Origin: Siniperca chuatsi
Taxonomy: Eukaryota > Chordata > Actinopteri > Centrarchiformes > Sinipercidae
Direction of reading: 5' to 3'
Assembly (NCBI RefSeq): GCF_020085105.1
Contig: NC_058058.1
Location: forward strand, 9,517,175-9,581,174
DNA length: 64,000 nucleotides
In this document: in pieces, positions 1-13,010 of the stretch
How positions within the stretch are numbered: position 1 is the stretch's first letter
Layout: every line of letters starts with the position of its first letter
Translations under genes and position numbers: made by a program
Notes under the pieces: generated by a model
Told to the model about the DNA's origin: nothing
The model's input: only the letters and a program-made list of their open reading frames with translations
The model's database searches: none

Positions 1-255
1 TGCTGAGCTCTAAAAAATAACCAGTTCTCATCTTTGCTGCTGACACTCCTGACCTTGGACCATTATCATTGCAGCACACTCAGATGGTTTGGCATGCACA
101 ATCTGTACAGAACCAGCACAATGCACATACATAGAGAAGAAACAGAGAAGGGCTTCAGCCAGGACTCGGCACACACACTGTAGGCATGCGTGAAAGTAAA
201 TGCAAACACAATCTTGTCTCTCTGAAGAAAGAACAAAAGCTCTTTCTCACTCTCA

Positions 256-257
<2 letters not shown>

Positions 258-316
<59 letters not shown>
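258..316. repeat. (CA)n microsatellite
   Basis: About 29 uninterrupted CA units inside med30 intron 3. The rest of 1-1970 shows no gene, exon or recognisable element. Confidence 0.97.
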
Positions 317-322
<6 letters not shown>

Positions 323-1974
323 AACAAAACAAATCCATGACAGAGGAGGCAAACTAAAAAGGCCTCCTAAATAATGCATGATGTGTTTTACCTGAACCTT
401 TGCCATGCTCCATTGTCCATAACTACTGTACTCAGGTGAGATATGGGAACTGCTGGGAGGTATTGTTTGTGACTGCTGGCTGTTTACCTGCATCTATGCA
501 GGATCTAGGTTTAATCGACCCAAGGCTGATATTTGCACACTGCGCTTTAATGTCATCTAGATGTGTCTGATTCCCAGGGAGGGATTAAACCTAATCCTGG
601 ACTCAAAAATAATCTATGATGGCAAATGCCAAAACATCAAGGGGCAGGGTTTGTCAGTGTTAAGAGAACCTGTGTCATGTCCAAGTGCTCATTTCAGCAA
701 AGCTCTGCAGCACTGTGACCAGAAAAGCTATCTTAATCTTGCATTTTTTATCTTTGTCTTTTCTTGTCATAGAAACATTACCTCTGCTCTAAAAGAGGAA
801 ATATTTTTAACCTTTTCGTAAACTTATATATTATAATCTTTAAGATTTTCATGAAATCACACTTCATTTTTGAAAGTATTTATGGTCTACAATTTTCTGC
901 AATCGCCACTGAATGTATTTGCATTCATTACCACTCAATATCGTAGTTTTCATTGTTAGTGGCAGGGTCCACCATTACCACTCTGGATTCAAATTGCCGA
1001 CATAATTGTGCACAAGGGATTCACAAGAAATGATGCGTGCATGTATTCCAGCATTACTGTTTGTAATTGTATCTAATTTATAACAGTCGTATCACTGCTG
1101 TGTTGGGTTACTACTAATGCAAACCGAACATTTCCTACTGCTGCTTCACATTAAAAGCATTTGAAACACGAGCTGGCTTTTATTGTGAATTAGTCACAGG
1201 AAATGCAATGTATTTGTCTTTGGCTTTTCTTTGACAGCGCACTTTGTATTACCATGGTAACCAGGGGAGTCGACAAATCAAAAATGAAATATTATACTAA
1301 AATACTTACTAACTTCTTGCAGGGTGAGGATTAGTTTCTTTCACAGCCTCAAGCATAATAAGAATTTTATTTATTTTCTATTGTTGAATTATTATTATTT
1401 CATTAATGCCTGAGATACCATCTTTCTATTCATCTCCATGCTCAAATTCACCTTGTTTGTCTGTAGCATGTAACTAAGCCATGACTCAGGATTAAATCTT
1501 TCTGCAACAAACTTTCAGACTTTGACTGACAACATGGCATGTCAGTCTCAAGAAAAGCTCTCTGCTCTGCACTTCAGAGTGTCATAAAGCCGCCTTTCTA
1601 TCAGAGATGGGCAAAAACATATCTGACAGTGAATACATTTGAAAAAGCTCTCAGGTGTGATTGATGTCCAACACTTGAAAACACTCCAAAAGTGAACAAC
1701 TCACTCACAAGACATGAAAAAAGTCAACCATTCTTTCCTTCTGTTAATATTCAAAACATCATCAGCTACTATCTTGCTCAAGCCAGCTCATGGTCAGTTC
1801 ATTCTGTTTGATATGTGAAAATATATTTATATACTATAAAAGGTAACTTATTAACTCACTTACACTAGTATTTGAATCTTTCCATGCATACTAGCAATTC
1901 TTACCATTTTATGACCTGTGGTTAGTGGTGTAAACCAGAGATATGCTACAATCATCTAAGCTATGACTTAACGT

Positions 1975-3590
1975 CCCAGAGCTCGTGACCATACCGAGGG
2001 CTGGGACATGGTATGAACTGGTTAAGTGACAGCTTCACCTTCAGGCTCAGGTCCATTTTTACCACAAAAGTCTAGTACAACAGACAGGGACTGATAGCAT
2101 CACACCAACCTAGATGTCGATCTCACACTTCATCTTACCCTCACTCGTGAACAAGACACCGAGATACTTGAAATCCCTCACTAGGGGCGGCAACTCAGGC
2201 CCAACCTGACAGGACAGTTCACAGTTTTATGGTAAAGTACCATAGCCTCAGATTTTGAGGTGGTGACTCTCATTCTAACTATTTCACACTCTGCAACACA
2301 CATTGCAAAACCCTGTGCTGGAGATCGTGGTTCAATGAAAACTACAGAACTACATCATCAGCAAAAAGCAGGTGCAGAGATGCAATGCTGAGGATACCAA
2401 ACCATACATTCTCCAATCCTCAGCTCCACCTACACATTTTGTCCATGAAAATAAGAAACAGAATCATTAACAAGGCAAGTGAGCAAGATTGATGTATCAT
2501 CAAGGTTACAGACAAAGCTTTTCCTTATACAGGTAGGCTGCCTACCAGGTGGCTTGAAGCCACAGCCTCAGCACTCCTTAGGCATACCTGCCACAAGGCA
2601 CCTTGAGGGACACGGTCTTGGGCCCAGAGAATGAATTAGCACCTGCCACCTGCCAAATACAGGGTAAATGTTGGCTGTGGCAGGTAAAAATGTCAGGTCA
2701 CCTGCCACCATTCTTATATTAATAAATATTATTTCTAAAAAGCAATTCTTAAGTTAAGAATAGTCAGGGATTAAATGATATATTCCATATTTCTACTGTC
2801 AGGTACCAATGATTTAGTGTTTACAATTCTAAAGCATTCTACATACATTTCAGAAGTGGCAGACAAAAAAATTGAGCGGCCGGTAGAAATGTTCAGTAAC
2901 CTTCCACAGTGGCAGGTGAGGAAAAAACTTTATTTCAGACCCTGCTTGAACCCTCTCTCAAACTCCCATGACCCCTCCACTGTCCCCAGGAAATTGGTGA
3001 GCAGAGGTAGTAACTGTACTAAATGACTGTTTAGTTACTAGATATAGTTACTAGACTCATTCATTAAATGCATGGCCATTCCTGTGTGATGTAGTGCCAC
3101 CGTTTGTTTTCCCTGAAGCCAAATTAGTCTAATGTTATAATGAATAAAAATGTACTTATTGCTTGTGATGTTAGCAGAGTCGCTCTATATTTCAGGTACG
3201 GTGGTGCACCTCCACAATAAAACGCTCAAGGAAACCCTGTCTGAAACCTGAAAGGTTGAAACCTGAAAGGTTCCGCTATCGACAGGAGCCTCCTTTCCAG
3301 CACACTGGCATATGGTTTAAGAAGACTGAGCAGAGTGATACACTGATAACTGGAGCACATCCTCCAGTCCTCTTTAAGACTGGGAACCACCACCCTTGTC
3401 AAGAGATCCATAGGTACTGTGCCCAAGCTCCACGTGATACTGAAGAGGCGTTTCGAGTAAGATAGCCCGACAGTATCCAGAGCTTTTAGCATTCAAGGGC
3501 GAATCTCATCCACCCCTGGTTCCATGCCAATCTGGAGCTTTCTGACTACTTCAGTTACCTCCGTTGGACCGATGGGCATGGATGACAAAT
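1975..3590 (-). mobile_element. Decayed non-LTR retrotransposon (LINE) reverse-transcriptase fragment
   Basis: Read on the minus strand, 3590-3226 encodes a degraded RT start (RMCSSYQCITLLSLLKPYASVLERRLLS, shown here as the RT motif YxxITLLSLxxKxYxxVLERR). Stretches at 2640-1975 match the familiar downstream part of the same teleost LINE (forward-strand phrases such as CATCATCAGCAAAAAGCAGG and GATACTTGAAATCCCTC). The frame is broken throughout. The middle (about 2641-3225) does not match and holds repeated CACCTGCCAC/GTGGCAGGT words, which suggests a later insertion. The element sits in med30 intron 3 in the same orientation as the gene. The clade is not assigned with confidence. Confidence 0.75.
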
Positions 3591-4233
3591 AAAGGCTGTT
3601 GACAAGTAATTCCCTCACACACCAACACAGAATCTACATGCATGTAAATCCAATTACGTTGAAAGCCCAAGGGATATTACAAGAATTTTATACACACGTT
3701 GGAATGACAAACTACATGAATGCAGTCTCCAAGAAAATGTCTTGAAATGCGATACTTGTTAATAGCATTTCCCACCAGCACACTGCCTCTTTTAAAACAC
3801 ACAAACTCTATCAGCAAACAATAAAGTTTATCTAGTGTAGCCTCTTAATTTGTTTTGTACAAACCTCGTCTTTACAACCTGGATGGTTGCTATCCAAATA
3901 ATGGAAAGTCGGCTATTAAAGCTTCAGGTTAATGATGGTGAGTAAAATTACTAATCTGTAATGAATTTCATGCCTAATTATTATTTCTTATCTTTAAGAT
4001 GATATTGCTTTCCCTCCAGCTCAGGTAAATGTGATTTGAAATGTTTGGCTCATGGATCTTTACTGATCTGAAATAACATCATGTAAAGCTGTGATAAAAT
4101 TTCATGATATCAGTTTGTGAACCTTTTTTCATTTTTCTTTTAGTAACCACACCTTCTCATTTCATTACCGCTGGCTGGGTATCAAACCTGTAACCCTAAC
4201 AGTGTTGTGCAATAGAGATACAGAACACAATAC

Positions 4234-7200
4234 CTTGTTGACCTCCAGGATTTCTCTCCTCTCCTCGGTGGCAGGGCGGCTCTGGCCAGCTGAGCGATCC
4301 TCGTGTTTTGAGCTGTCATCCTCCACAAAGGGTATCAGTTGCTGGAAGGGACAGCAAACACAAATCTGGCTGTATTATTTACTGTAAGCAAGACAACGGT
4401 AAGAGGATCACTTCCAAAATGCTGACATATTCAACTGATTTGGATTGCAGTAAGTATATCACTTACTTACTTACAGTACATGAAGAATCTACACTGTGAA
4501 AGTACCATAACAGTTTTACTTCTGTGGCAGTCACCTCTGTTTTAAGAGTAGTTGTCAAGTACAGTAAGTATTCTGGAATAAAACTCATTCCCTGATGCAC
4601 TTTTCTCTTGTTTCTCTCTCCTATTTTGTCCATGGTCCAAATACATTAAAAGCACTGTGCTGCATATTCACATTTTTCCTATATGCCTGCTGAGTGCAGT
4701 TATAGGTCAAAATTATGTGCATATAGGCAATCTGAACCTATGAGTGCCATCCTACAATCTCAACCTATGAGTGCCATCCCTACACTCAAGATATCCCCGT
4801 GCTGTCTCATAATCTTGTTCCCATGAAGTGGTGAAAATGGGGATTCTGTGTAAGCTCTCCAACACAGACTGAGTCTCACTCATCTCACTTCAACAAACAG
4901 AGAGACAGGACAGAGAGAGAGAGACAGAAAGCGAGTGGGAGATTAATTCATTTTTCAATGCTCTGTGTGCTTGACCTTGTCTGCTTGACACTAGAGTGAG
5001 GCTGATGTGCAAGAGCCTTCAGGCAAGGCGGCGTTCCTGAGAGCCCGACAGGGTCACTGCCTGCTGCTTTACATCACACTGCCCCCTAGTGGTCACCTTA
5101 GGGAGGAGGAGAGCAGGAGGCTTGCTGCAGTCACACATCAAGTAATGTGTGAATGTCTTGAGAACACAGTGTTCCTGGTGCAATGCACAGCAAGGACATA
5201 AAAGGTCTTATACTGAGAATGTGTGATTAATGATATGCTTTTGTCAGAAACTAGACTGATTGTAGATGTAGTCAGGTGTCTGTGTCTATTGTACAGAAAC
5301 CCCAGGAAATACATAGTATCAGTTGTGTTGACATAAACTCTATAGTATCACACTCTCAAAAATCCACATACCAATTTTAGTGCCCAATTAGGAGACATAT
5401 TGCACTTTTAATAGGTTTCAATTAGACAGCAGTAGTTTATTAAACTGAAAGCAAGGAGCTCCTGTTGCAAGAAAAAAATAACATCTCCAAAAACTACCAT
5501 CTCCAAAGTTTCCTTTCCAAAACAAAAACTGTCATACCAGACAAGATCAAAAACACAGATTAGGTAGGAGACTCTCCAAACAACTAGGAGCCAATAAAAA
5601 CTACAATACGCTGGGAAAACACACCTTGCTCCAATAACGCCGTGGCACGATGCTAATCTAAATCATGCAAAGTTCTTTAGATTATTCTGCTTGACTACAC
5701 CGTTTGACCTGAGGTTGTGCAGCTGGAGTTGAGGCCCTGCGGACACTAGACAATGATTGGAGTAAGCTGCTTCGTATGGAAGCAATGACTGACTGGTGTT
5801 TGGAGCCGGCCAACGTCAAGACTAACATGAAAGACACAAAAAAAAGGCAGACAGAAAGAAATCTAGACAAACAGATGAAGAGAGGGGAGGAGACTGCAAG
5901 ACGATGGCAAAAAGTCAGATAGTCAGAGAGAAAAAAGCTAGGGTTGAGGGCAGGGAGATGGGTGGGAAAAGAGCAAGAAAGAAAAAAAAGAGAGAAAACA
6001 AAAAAAGGGAAGAGAGAATAAGAGAAACACAAAGAGACAAACAGGCCGAGAGGGCGAGAAGGGAAAAAAGAGTGACAGAGAGATGAAAAAATCTGGATAA
6101 CTTTCTGTGCTCCTGTCAGTTTCCAGGCCGAGCTCCACGCCAAACTGTAAACTCTGACTTTTGGAGGGAGAAAAGACAGCAAGGACGTGGTGGATATTAT
6201 ATCAGACAAACTATGAGCGTGTCTCTGGCTTAAGAAAACTTTAAGTAGGAAAAGGGGAAAGTTTTTTCATTAGATAATTTCAAACCGAAGCCAATAACAT
6301 ATCGAATTTTAAAGGTAGTGGGCTGATTTTGGCTGCTTCTGGGGGGAAAATTAAATGTGCTGAGTAGGGTGGGAAAGATGGATGGAGAGTGTATTATGTG
6401 TACGTGTGAGTGGGTGCACGTGTAGCCATGCCTGTGTGAGTCACAACCCCTGCCTCCTCCACAGAAAAGATGGATGTGGTTTCCTGCCTGACAGAGAAGA
6501 ATGAGCTAATGAAGTTCTCCAGGTTGCCTCGCTGAGACAAAAGGAAAAAACAAACCGAAAAAACAACAAAATAATAAGAAAATAGCGGGGTGAATGTGTA
6601 AGGGGAGAGGGAAATGAAATGGCATGGCTGTTCAGCGCAGGAAATGAGGGAGAAAGACTAGCACAACAGAGAAAGAGGAATAGAGGAAATGCAGAAGAGA
6701 AAGCAGGAGAGAAAGAGAGTGAAACTAAGCCAACATGAACAAATAGATATAAGAAAGAGAGAGAGAAAGAAGGAAATGGAGAGAGACAATATTGAGCAGC
6801 TATCAGAGAAAAACAATACGAAAGGTGGAAAAAGAGGGATAGGAGGAAGAAAAAAGAAATACAGAAAGAAGGAGAAAGTGTGAGAGTTTGAGAAAAAAAG
6901 AGGGAGGAAAACAGCGACGAATGACAGCTGGAAAGAAAAAGGGGAAAGCGCTGACGTGTGCATTTGGTCCAGCTGTTCATTAAACGGGTCTGTTGCTAAT
7001 TAGGCTGCGATGAGGTCACACTGCCCGAATCATTGATTCCACTTCCTGTTTCGGGGCAGCCAATAGTGAGCAGCTGTCAGACAGGCACCTGAATTCTCTG
7101 AGATGATAAATGGCATGCATGCTGGGGCCAAAATCAACAACCCTCAGCACCAGACAAACATGGTGAGCGCTGAGCTATTGGCTGGTCAGCAATGGACTGG

Positions 7201-10200
7201 GTCTCAGCCTCAAGGGGAAACGAATAAACATTTAAATAAGCTGGAAGTAAGAGGGAGAAAAATAGCTAGATGGTGAATGATTCAGTGAGGGTTTACACTA
7301 TTACGGCAAAGGAAAATGTCAAAGTGAACCCCTCATAGACTTTGATTTAGGGGCAGAACTGCGGATGAGAGTCATTTTGAACAACCAGTGGATAGATCAT
7401 TCAAAATGCTTCCGAGCAACTATATTATTCAATGCGGAAAATGTACACGGTGGCAGCCATCACAAATTTGTTCCAATTTAAGACTGGTCTCCTCCCACAT
7501 CCTCCTTTATCCTCAGTAGGAGTCTGGTGAGAGAGATTAGCTCCGAGCCAATCTGTAGAAATTGGGAAGGGACTGCCGCAGTCATAAATCCAATCAAACA
7601 GTGGTGGATAGCCTAGCTGTAGCCCTGCATGGAGCCTCAAACAGTGCATGCCCAGTGAGCCAGTGTGTGTGTGTGTGTTTCTGTGTATGTGCAAGTTGAA
7701 AAAAATGCCTTTGTGACATGCTACAGTGCACCACATGCATGTCTATGTTGTATATATTTAGTGTGTGGGACACAATTGTGCACATGCATGTTTATTTCTG
7801 TGTGTGTGCAGGCAGGCAAGGACGGAGTGAGGCTGAGCTGAAGTACTGTAGTTCCTGAAGGTGGATGGTGACCGTAACCAGCGGTAAAGAGACTCTGGAG
7901 ACTCACCTGAAGCAACCAATGAATCTGCTGCGAGCTGAGAAAAGACAGACCTAGAGGGAGTAGGTGAGATAAGAGTCCCCCAGGGTAAAGATGTGTAAGT
8001 GTGTGTGTGTGTGAGCAAGGGGGTGTGGCAGTAACAATGGCCTACTTCCTTTAAACTAACAGCTTCCTAATTTAGCAGGCAGTTTGCATGAAGAGCTGGG
8101 CTATATGAGGCAGTGGCTGAGAGCAAAGAAGAAATCATGACAAGCATATACAGCATGTGTTTGCATTTGGAAGGATCAATCATTCACGTCAAATTAAAAT
8201 TGTAGTTCCTCCACTACACTGCAGTAGTTACAACCATATCATGTAAGACCTAATTGCAGAGCTAGGTGTACAGTATAAGCATTACTTGATTTGAGGTTGG
8301 GTGAGATAGGCTAACATCTTAGTAGCAACTGAGAATGTAATCTTCAATAGATAATATGAGAACTGTAAGAAAACCTGAGAACATGTATATAAAATAAAGT
8401 AATAAAATGTAAAGAAAAATAATAAGTGATCATTATAAAATCATCATTCCTTTGTAGGTAATAATCCCTAGCTATTAAGCATGTGATTTTTTTATTTGAT
8501 TGCATTATTCCATTTCAATCCATTTAAAAGGGACATTTCTACTATATTTTAAAAAGCTGTTACATTTTAAGTTGCTACAATTTCTTTTATAAGAACAAAT
8601 TAGAGAGTAAATTAAGAATGATAGCAATGATTTTTCCAGTAAAGGGTTGTGCTGAACATGCACGATCTTCTTCAGCACCATATGACTTCATATTTATACT
8701 GTACCCTTTTACATGCTACGCTCTACTGGTGGCCACAGGGGACCTCCACAGGTTAAGTATCCTAGTCAGGGTCACCCTGGCAGTCACTTTTAAGGAAAGG
8801 GTGATTTTCCCTGCTCAGGTTCTGGGATCAAACTGGAAATCTCATTGATCTTAATTTGTATGAAGGCTGGAAGGAACTGCTAGCATCCTCGAATTGACTC
8901 TTCCTGGGTGAGGTTTATGTAACATAAATATGGTGCCAGTGCTTCTTTGACTACATAATTTTTACCTGATTAAGGTGTAAAGGGCAACACACACCTGCAG
9001 TGTCTGACACTTGTACCAATTGTTTTCTATGAAAGCCCTCACACTGGCGGCGACCAGCGAATACAGTACGTGTCAACTCACCAGGATACACCACTGTCCT
9101 ATTTTCCAATGTCAACTTGTAGCAATTTAAATCACATTCGTTCCCCAGGTCAGTACAATCCAGCTACTGTACCCTGACTACTATTTTTGTCTGTCTGACA
9201 TGTCCAGTGTGTGCTACAGCAACAGAGACATGGCTCATGTTTGTTGTATTTAAGGACCATAACATCTTTGGCTCCTTCTCAGTCAAGAGGTTTTGATCCT
9301 ACGCAACTGTCAATAACGCTTCATGGTGTGCATGGTTTAAATTATTACCTGTATTCAAACTGGCCCAAACAACTGATGACATTTCAGTCATAACCGCACA
9401 CATGTACTCATACATTTGCCTTCCAGTTACATTAATATGAGAAATTTTAGTCAAATCTTGTCAAGTGTCGCCATGTCTCACCTCTGGAGGTATGGAGTCC
9501 ATCCCAGCACAGTTTTCATTGCATTTGTCGTAGACGAGGCGCAGTTTGCGGAACAGCACGGAAAGCATCCGGAGGTGCTCCTGGAGTTTTCCCAGCCTAT
9601 CCTGGTGGGTGTTCGGATGGTAAGTGACTCCATTAGGCAGCTGAGAAGCACCACAGAGGAAATGTTATGTTAAGCAAAGTACAAGCCTCCATTTTTGCTA
9701 GTGCTAATAAAAAGCAACAGCCATTGATCCCCACTGACTGCCAAAAGCACCACAAACCCTCAGTTGTTCCCAGTTGTAACTGGTAATAGTTCATTAGAAG
9801 GCTTCTACTAATGCACAGTAGATGCACTTTCATTAACACGGATAACAAAGTGATAGTTTCCTTTCTGCTTATTGAGAAACCTTAAAAATGTGTTCAAGAT
9901 GTTTGTGTTAATGCAACAATATGGTAACTGGTTTGATAATATAATAAAATCACAGTTTAAAACTACCAAACACAAACTCAGCTGCATTAAAGGTTAACTG
10001 CTTCAACTGCTACACTTTGAATGTTTTTACTCACTCTCATACGGAGGCGGCATCACTGGCTTTTAACTACAATGGGTGTTAAAGTGTAAAAAGACATGTT
10101 TTTTATTGAGAGGATTGACGAGCCTCTGGGGCAGCAATGTCTGATTATAAATATCCTACATAACATAAAACAAGCCTGCCTTCAGGGCAAGCAAAGTGAA

Positions 10201-12170
10201 GAGAGAGACACAGAGAAACAGAGGAACAGGGAGGAGATAGACAGACAGAGGGAGGGAGGCAGGGAGGGAGGCAGGGAAGAGAAGATAAATGAAGAATTTT
10301 TATGAGCATAAAGACAGCCTGTGATCTAAAAAACAAGTCACAACAATGCTGTTTGTGCATTCTGTGGCTTGTTTGGCCTGTCTCTGGCTGTGATTTTAAC
10401 AAGGTGCAGGGGGAGCATCTACAAGGAGCAGGCAGACATCCATGATAAAGTCATGCTGACCTCGTCTTCAGGACACCGTCACAGCTGAACTACATGTGAA
10501 CTGCAGAGCAAACTGATAAACAGACTCCTGATATCCTGAATAAAATGCTTAAGGAATCCACTAGCTTAACTTTTAAAGTAATTCGACAACTTCCCACCAT
10601 CACTTGATCGCACTAATGTACTGTTTAAAATTAAGAGACATATTTGAGGTATCAGTATGACTCATAAGGACTGTACATTGATAATATTTCAAACAAAATA
10701 CTGTCTCTGAACAAAAAGATTAGTTTCCCCAACAACAAATGTAGAACCAAAAGTTAGTCTGTGTCCCTGATCATTGATCTTTATCTAAAATAGCTCCTAT
10801 TACATTCTGACAGCAAAAGAGTAAGTAGTGCAACACAGAGAAATCACTGGAAACCCAAGAGAGCTTAGCTAGTGTTGGATTTCTTATCATAAACACTTCG
10901 ACAACACTTGTCATACAACATCACTGTTGAGAAATACACATTATTGGTCATCATAACATTTTGTATCATTGGTAGTTGGACGACACACAAATATAGGATT
11001 TTGATTTCAACAATCTGGCCACACTAAATGGCTGCTTTGTGTGACAGGCCCTATTCATCAGCCTCTCCTCACAAATTAAACCACTGCTTGGACCCTAACG
11101 CCAAGTGTTTTTTTAAGACCTTTGGTGTTATTTTGTGACAGTGGCCTAAACTTTGAGTAACATGTCATGTTTTTACCAATTCAGGAATATTTAAGATCAG
11201 AGCAATTTTGATCTGCTTTTGTACTCCTTACTGAAATCCATTCTTTACCTGCCTTAATGATCAAGAACGTTGTGAGCAGAATTCTGCAGGCAGGCCACTG
11301 ACTAAGACCAAACTTTTTTCCTACATTATCCACAATTTTAACTTCTTTGCACTTGAGGCAAATTGCTTTAAGAACCCATATAAGGCCTTACATGGTCACC
11401 AGATTACATGAACTTTAAACTCTCTACTGTCCATAGATGCCTCTGGTGTAAACTTTTGAGCGGATCCTGAGTTGAAGTTAAAAATCAAGGGTTGATCAAG
11501 CTTTTGGTTGGCTGTACTGCTTTGGAAGTTTCTTCCATTTAATATTCAATCTGCGTGCATTGTCTTTTTTAAATCGTGCATCAAAACACATTTTTAAAGC
11601 TGTCATTCCTGAATGACAGCTGTTTTGTTATTTGAATAATACTGTCATGTTACCCTCAGACCTATTATTACAGCTTTTTATGATTACATTCTGCTGTTTT
11701 ATCTTTTGTATTGATCTGTTATGTCTCCATATTGCAGTTTTTACTCCTCTCATATCATTGTTCTTATGGTATTAAGTGTCTCATGAGGGTGTTAGGGCTA
11801 TGGGAAAAATGTGCAAAAAATATGAAAAACAGTATAAGTCTTTACAACAGTACAATATTAACATTAATACCAATAAAGATGACAGAAAATTAATCAAAAA
11901 GTATGAAAGACAGAGGGAGAGGCAAACAGAAAGGGGGGAGTGTAACCATATTTAACAGGTGTGTGGGCAGAGAGACCGAGCGAGACAGACCTGCATGTTC
12001 CTGAGGAGCTGGAAGATCTCCATGGTCCTGAGGACAATGTCTTGTACCGTCTCCTGGCCAATGCGACACAGCGAGGCCGTGTTGACATCACGTGCTGCTT
12101 GGGCCTGCTGCTGTTGCTGCGGCGGTGGAGGCTGCCCGCCAAAAGGTGATACTAGCGGAGGGGTTGTCAT
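4234..12170 (-). CDS. med30: Mediator complex subunit 30, 3'-partial (3 of 4 coding exons)
   Basis: MED30 is a metazoan subunit of the Mediator co-activator, which links transcription factors to RNA polymerase II in the nucleus. Coding exons on the minus strand are 12170-11991 (60 codons), 9640-9482 (53) and 4341-4234 (36), all joined in phase 0 at GT-AG borders. Exon 1 has a short proline/glutamine-rich N-terminus (about residues 12-24) followed by the near-invariant block ARDVNTASLCRIGQETVQDI and ending LLRNMQ. Exon 2 starts LPNGVTYH and contains LFRKLRLVYDKCNENC. Exon 3 starts QLIPFVED and ends REILEVNK. That gives 149 residues; the human protein has 178, so only the final exon of about 30 codons is missing. 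It was not found in 1-4233 and should lie beyond the left edge. The start at 12170 gives MTTPPL, matching the family. Identity is very secure from sequence plus location next to slc30a8. Confidence 0.96.
4342..9481 (-). other. med30 intron 2 (about 5.1 kb)
   Basis: This is the intron between coding exons 2 and 3. It holds two long purine-rich tracts on the plus strand (5824-6090 and 6640-6955), which produce spurious open frames, and short interrupted GT runs near 7660, 7800 and 7995. Around 6960-7180 the sequence is less repetitive and contains several short homeobox- and E-box-like words, but nothing decisive. No exon was found. Confidence 0.6.
5824..6955. repeat. Purine-rich (GA) low-complexity tracts
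   Basis: Plus-strand bases at 5824-6090 and 6640-6955 are almost all A or G, as irregular GAGA/AAAGA words. Open frames here read only charged (plus) or Phe/Ser/Leu-rich (minus) peptides and are composition artefacts. Similar shorter tracts occur at 10196-10296, 14700-14880 and 23038-23240. Confidence 0.85.
9641..11990 (-). other. med30 intron 1 (2.35 kb) with a LINE tail
   Basis: No exon is visible. On the plus strand, 11340-11620 resembles the degraded C-terminal end of a fish Rex1/L2-like LINE (KALHGLAP, LWNSLP and FKSxLKTHF-type signatures with frameshifts). The match is to the pattern only and is weak base by base. Confidence 0.45.
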
Positions 12171-12226
12171 GGAGACAGCAGGTGAAGATGCTGGTGGAGG
12201 AGGTCTAGGTCCAGGTGAGGTTACCT

Positions 12227-13010
12227 GTTAGGTTATTCCACACCAGCACACCCTTAGATGCCTTCATGAAGTGTTTTACAGGAGTAGGAGAGGAAAATGT
12301 AAAGTAAAATCAAAAGGAGGAGGAAGAAAGTAGGACAAGTTGACAGTTAAAGGAAGTGACAGGAAGTGAGCATTTCTTGTGTATGAAAGTGTCTAAAATG
12401 AAAATGGTAGTCACATTAATGTATAAGATTTAACTTGTATCATCAGTCAGTCACAGTAGTATGGTTAATAAAGTACAATACCATTTATACACTCAATGCA
12501 GTACAGCGCTCTAAAAGCTTCATAGCTGTCACAAATCAACTAAAGCGAAACGCTTAGCTAAAAAAAAGACACTGATAGAGTCTCTGAGCTAACGGTATAG
12601 CCTTTAATATAAGTTGCATACCGCGGTTTCAGAAACAGCTAAACGTGCCTTAAAATCAATACATGTTGGATGCTGTCCTGGACTTTAAATACCACACCCA
12701 AAATGCATTCGGGTTAATTAGCTAACATGAAAAAGTGGAGTGCTTGTCACCAAAGCTAAGTGGACAGTCACACAACACGGCACTTCAGCTTTCTCTCGCT
12801 TAATTTATTTGTCGTTTGATTATTCCGGCACGACGTGAACTTAACATCGCTGTGAGTGTTCATATTTACTTAAAAGCACATTAGACAACGTGTAATGTTA
12901 CCTGTGTGGTGATAATTTATCTGTTTTGTTGACATGTCAAGTTCCCTGCTCTGCTCCTAGGATCTTAGCTGCCGCAACTATCGCGAGAATTCGTCTTGAC
13001 AACGCGACTG
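12227..13010 (-). promoter_or_regulatory. med30: med30 5' leader, probable 5'UTR intron, and promoter with a CGCG element
   Basis: On the minus strand a motif close to TCTCGCGATA lies at 12988-12979. This matches the TCTCGCGAGA-type element of CpG-island housekeeping promoters (the BANP site in vertebrates). Downstream, a good donor (CACAG then GTAACA) sits at about 12902/12901 and an acceptor-like CTAACAG at about 12227. A short non-coding first exon of about 60-70 bases, a 5'UTR intron of about 675 bases, and then the coding exon is therefore a reasonable model. The motif is seen; the TSS and intron are inferred. Mammalian MED30 is not known to me to have this intron, so the leader could also be continuous. 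Confidence 0.5.

Noticed and set aside
66-493. Open frames of 60-112 codons over the CA repeat, including Thr-His and Cys-Val repeats
   Set aside because: They are produced by the dinucleotide run, which has no stops; no family likeness or codon structure outside it. The same applies at 15,640, 27,600, 32,800 and 34,750.
4160-4233. tRNA-like B box (minus strand GGTTTGATACCC) next to med30 exon 3
   Set aside because: No A box at proper spacing and no cloverleaf; probably a SINE scrap or chance.
5682-6209. 175-codon minus-strand frame rich in Ser, Leu and Phe
   Set aside because: Pyrimidine-rich complement of a GA tract; low complexity, overlaps other such frames, no splice or family support. 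The 179-codon frame at 6441-6980 is the same kind of artefact.
9416-9673. 85-codon plus-strand frame over med30 exon 2
   Set aside because: Antisense to the conserved MED30 coding exon.
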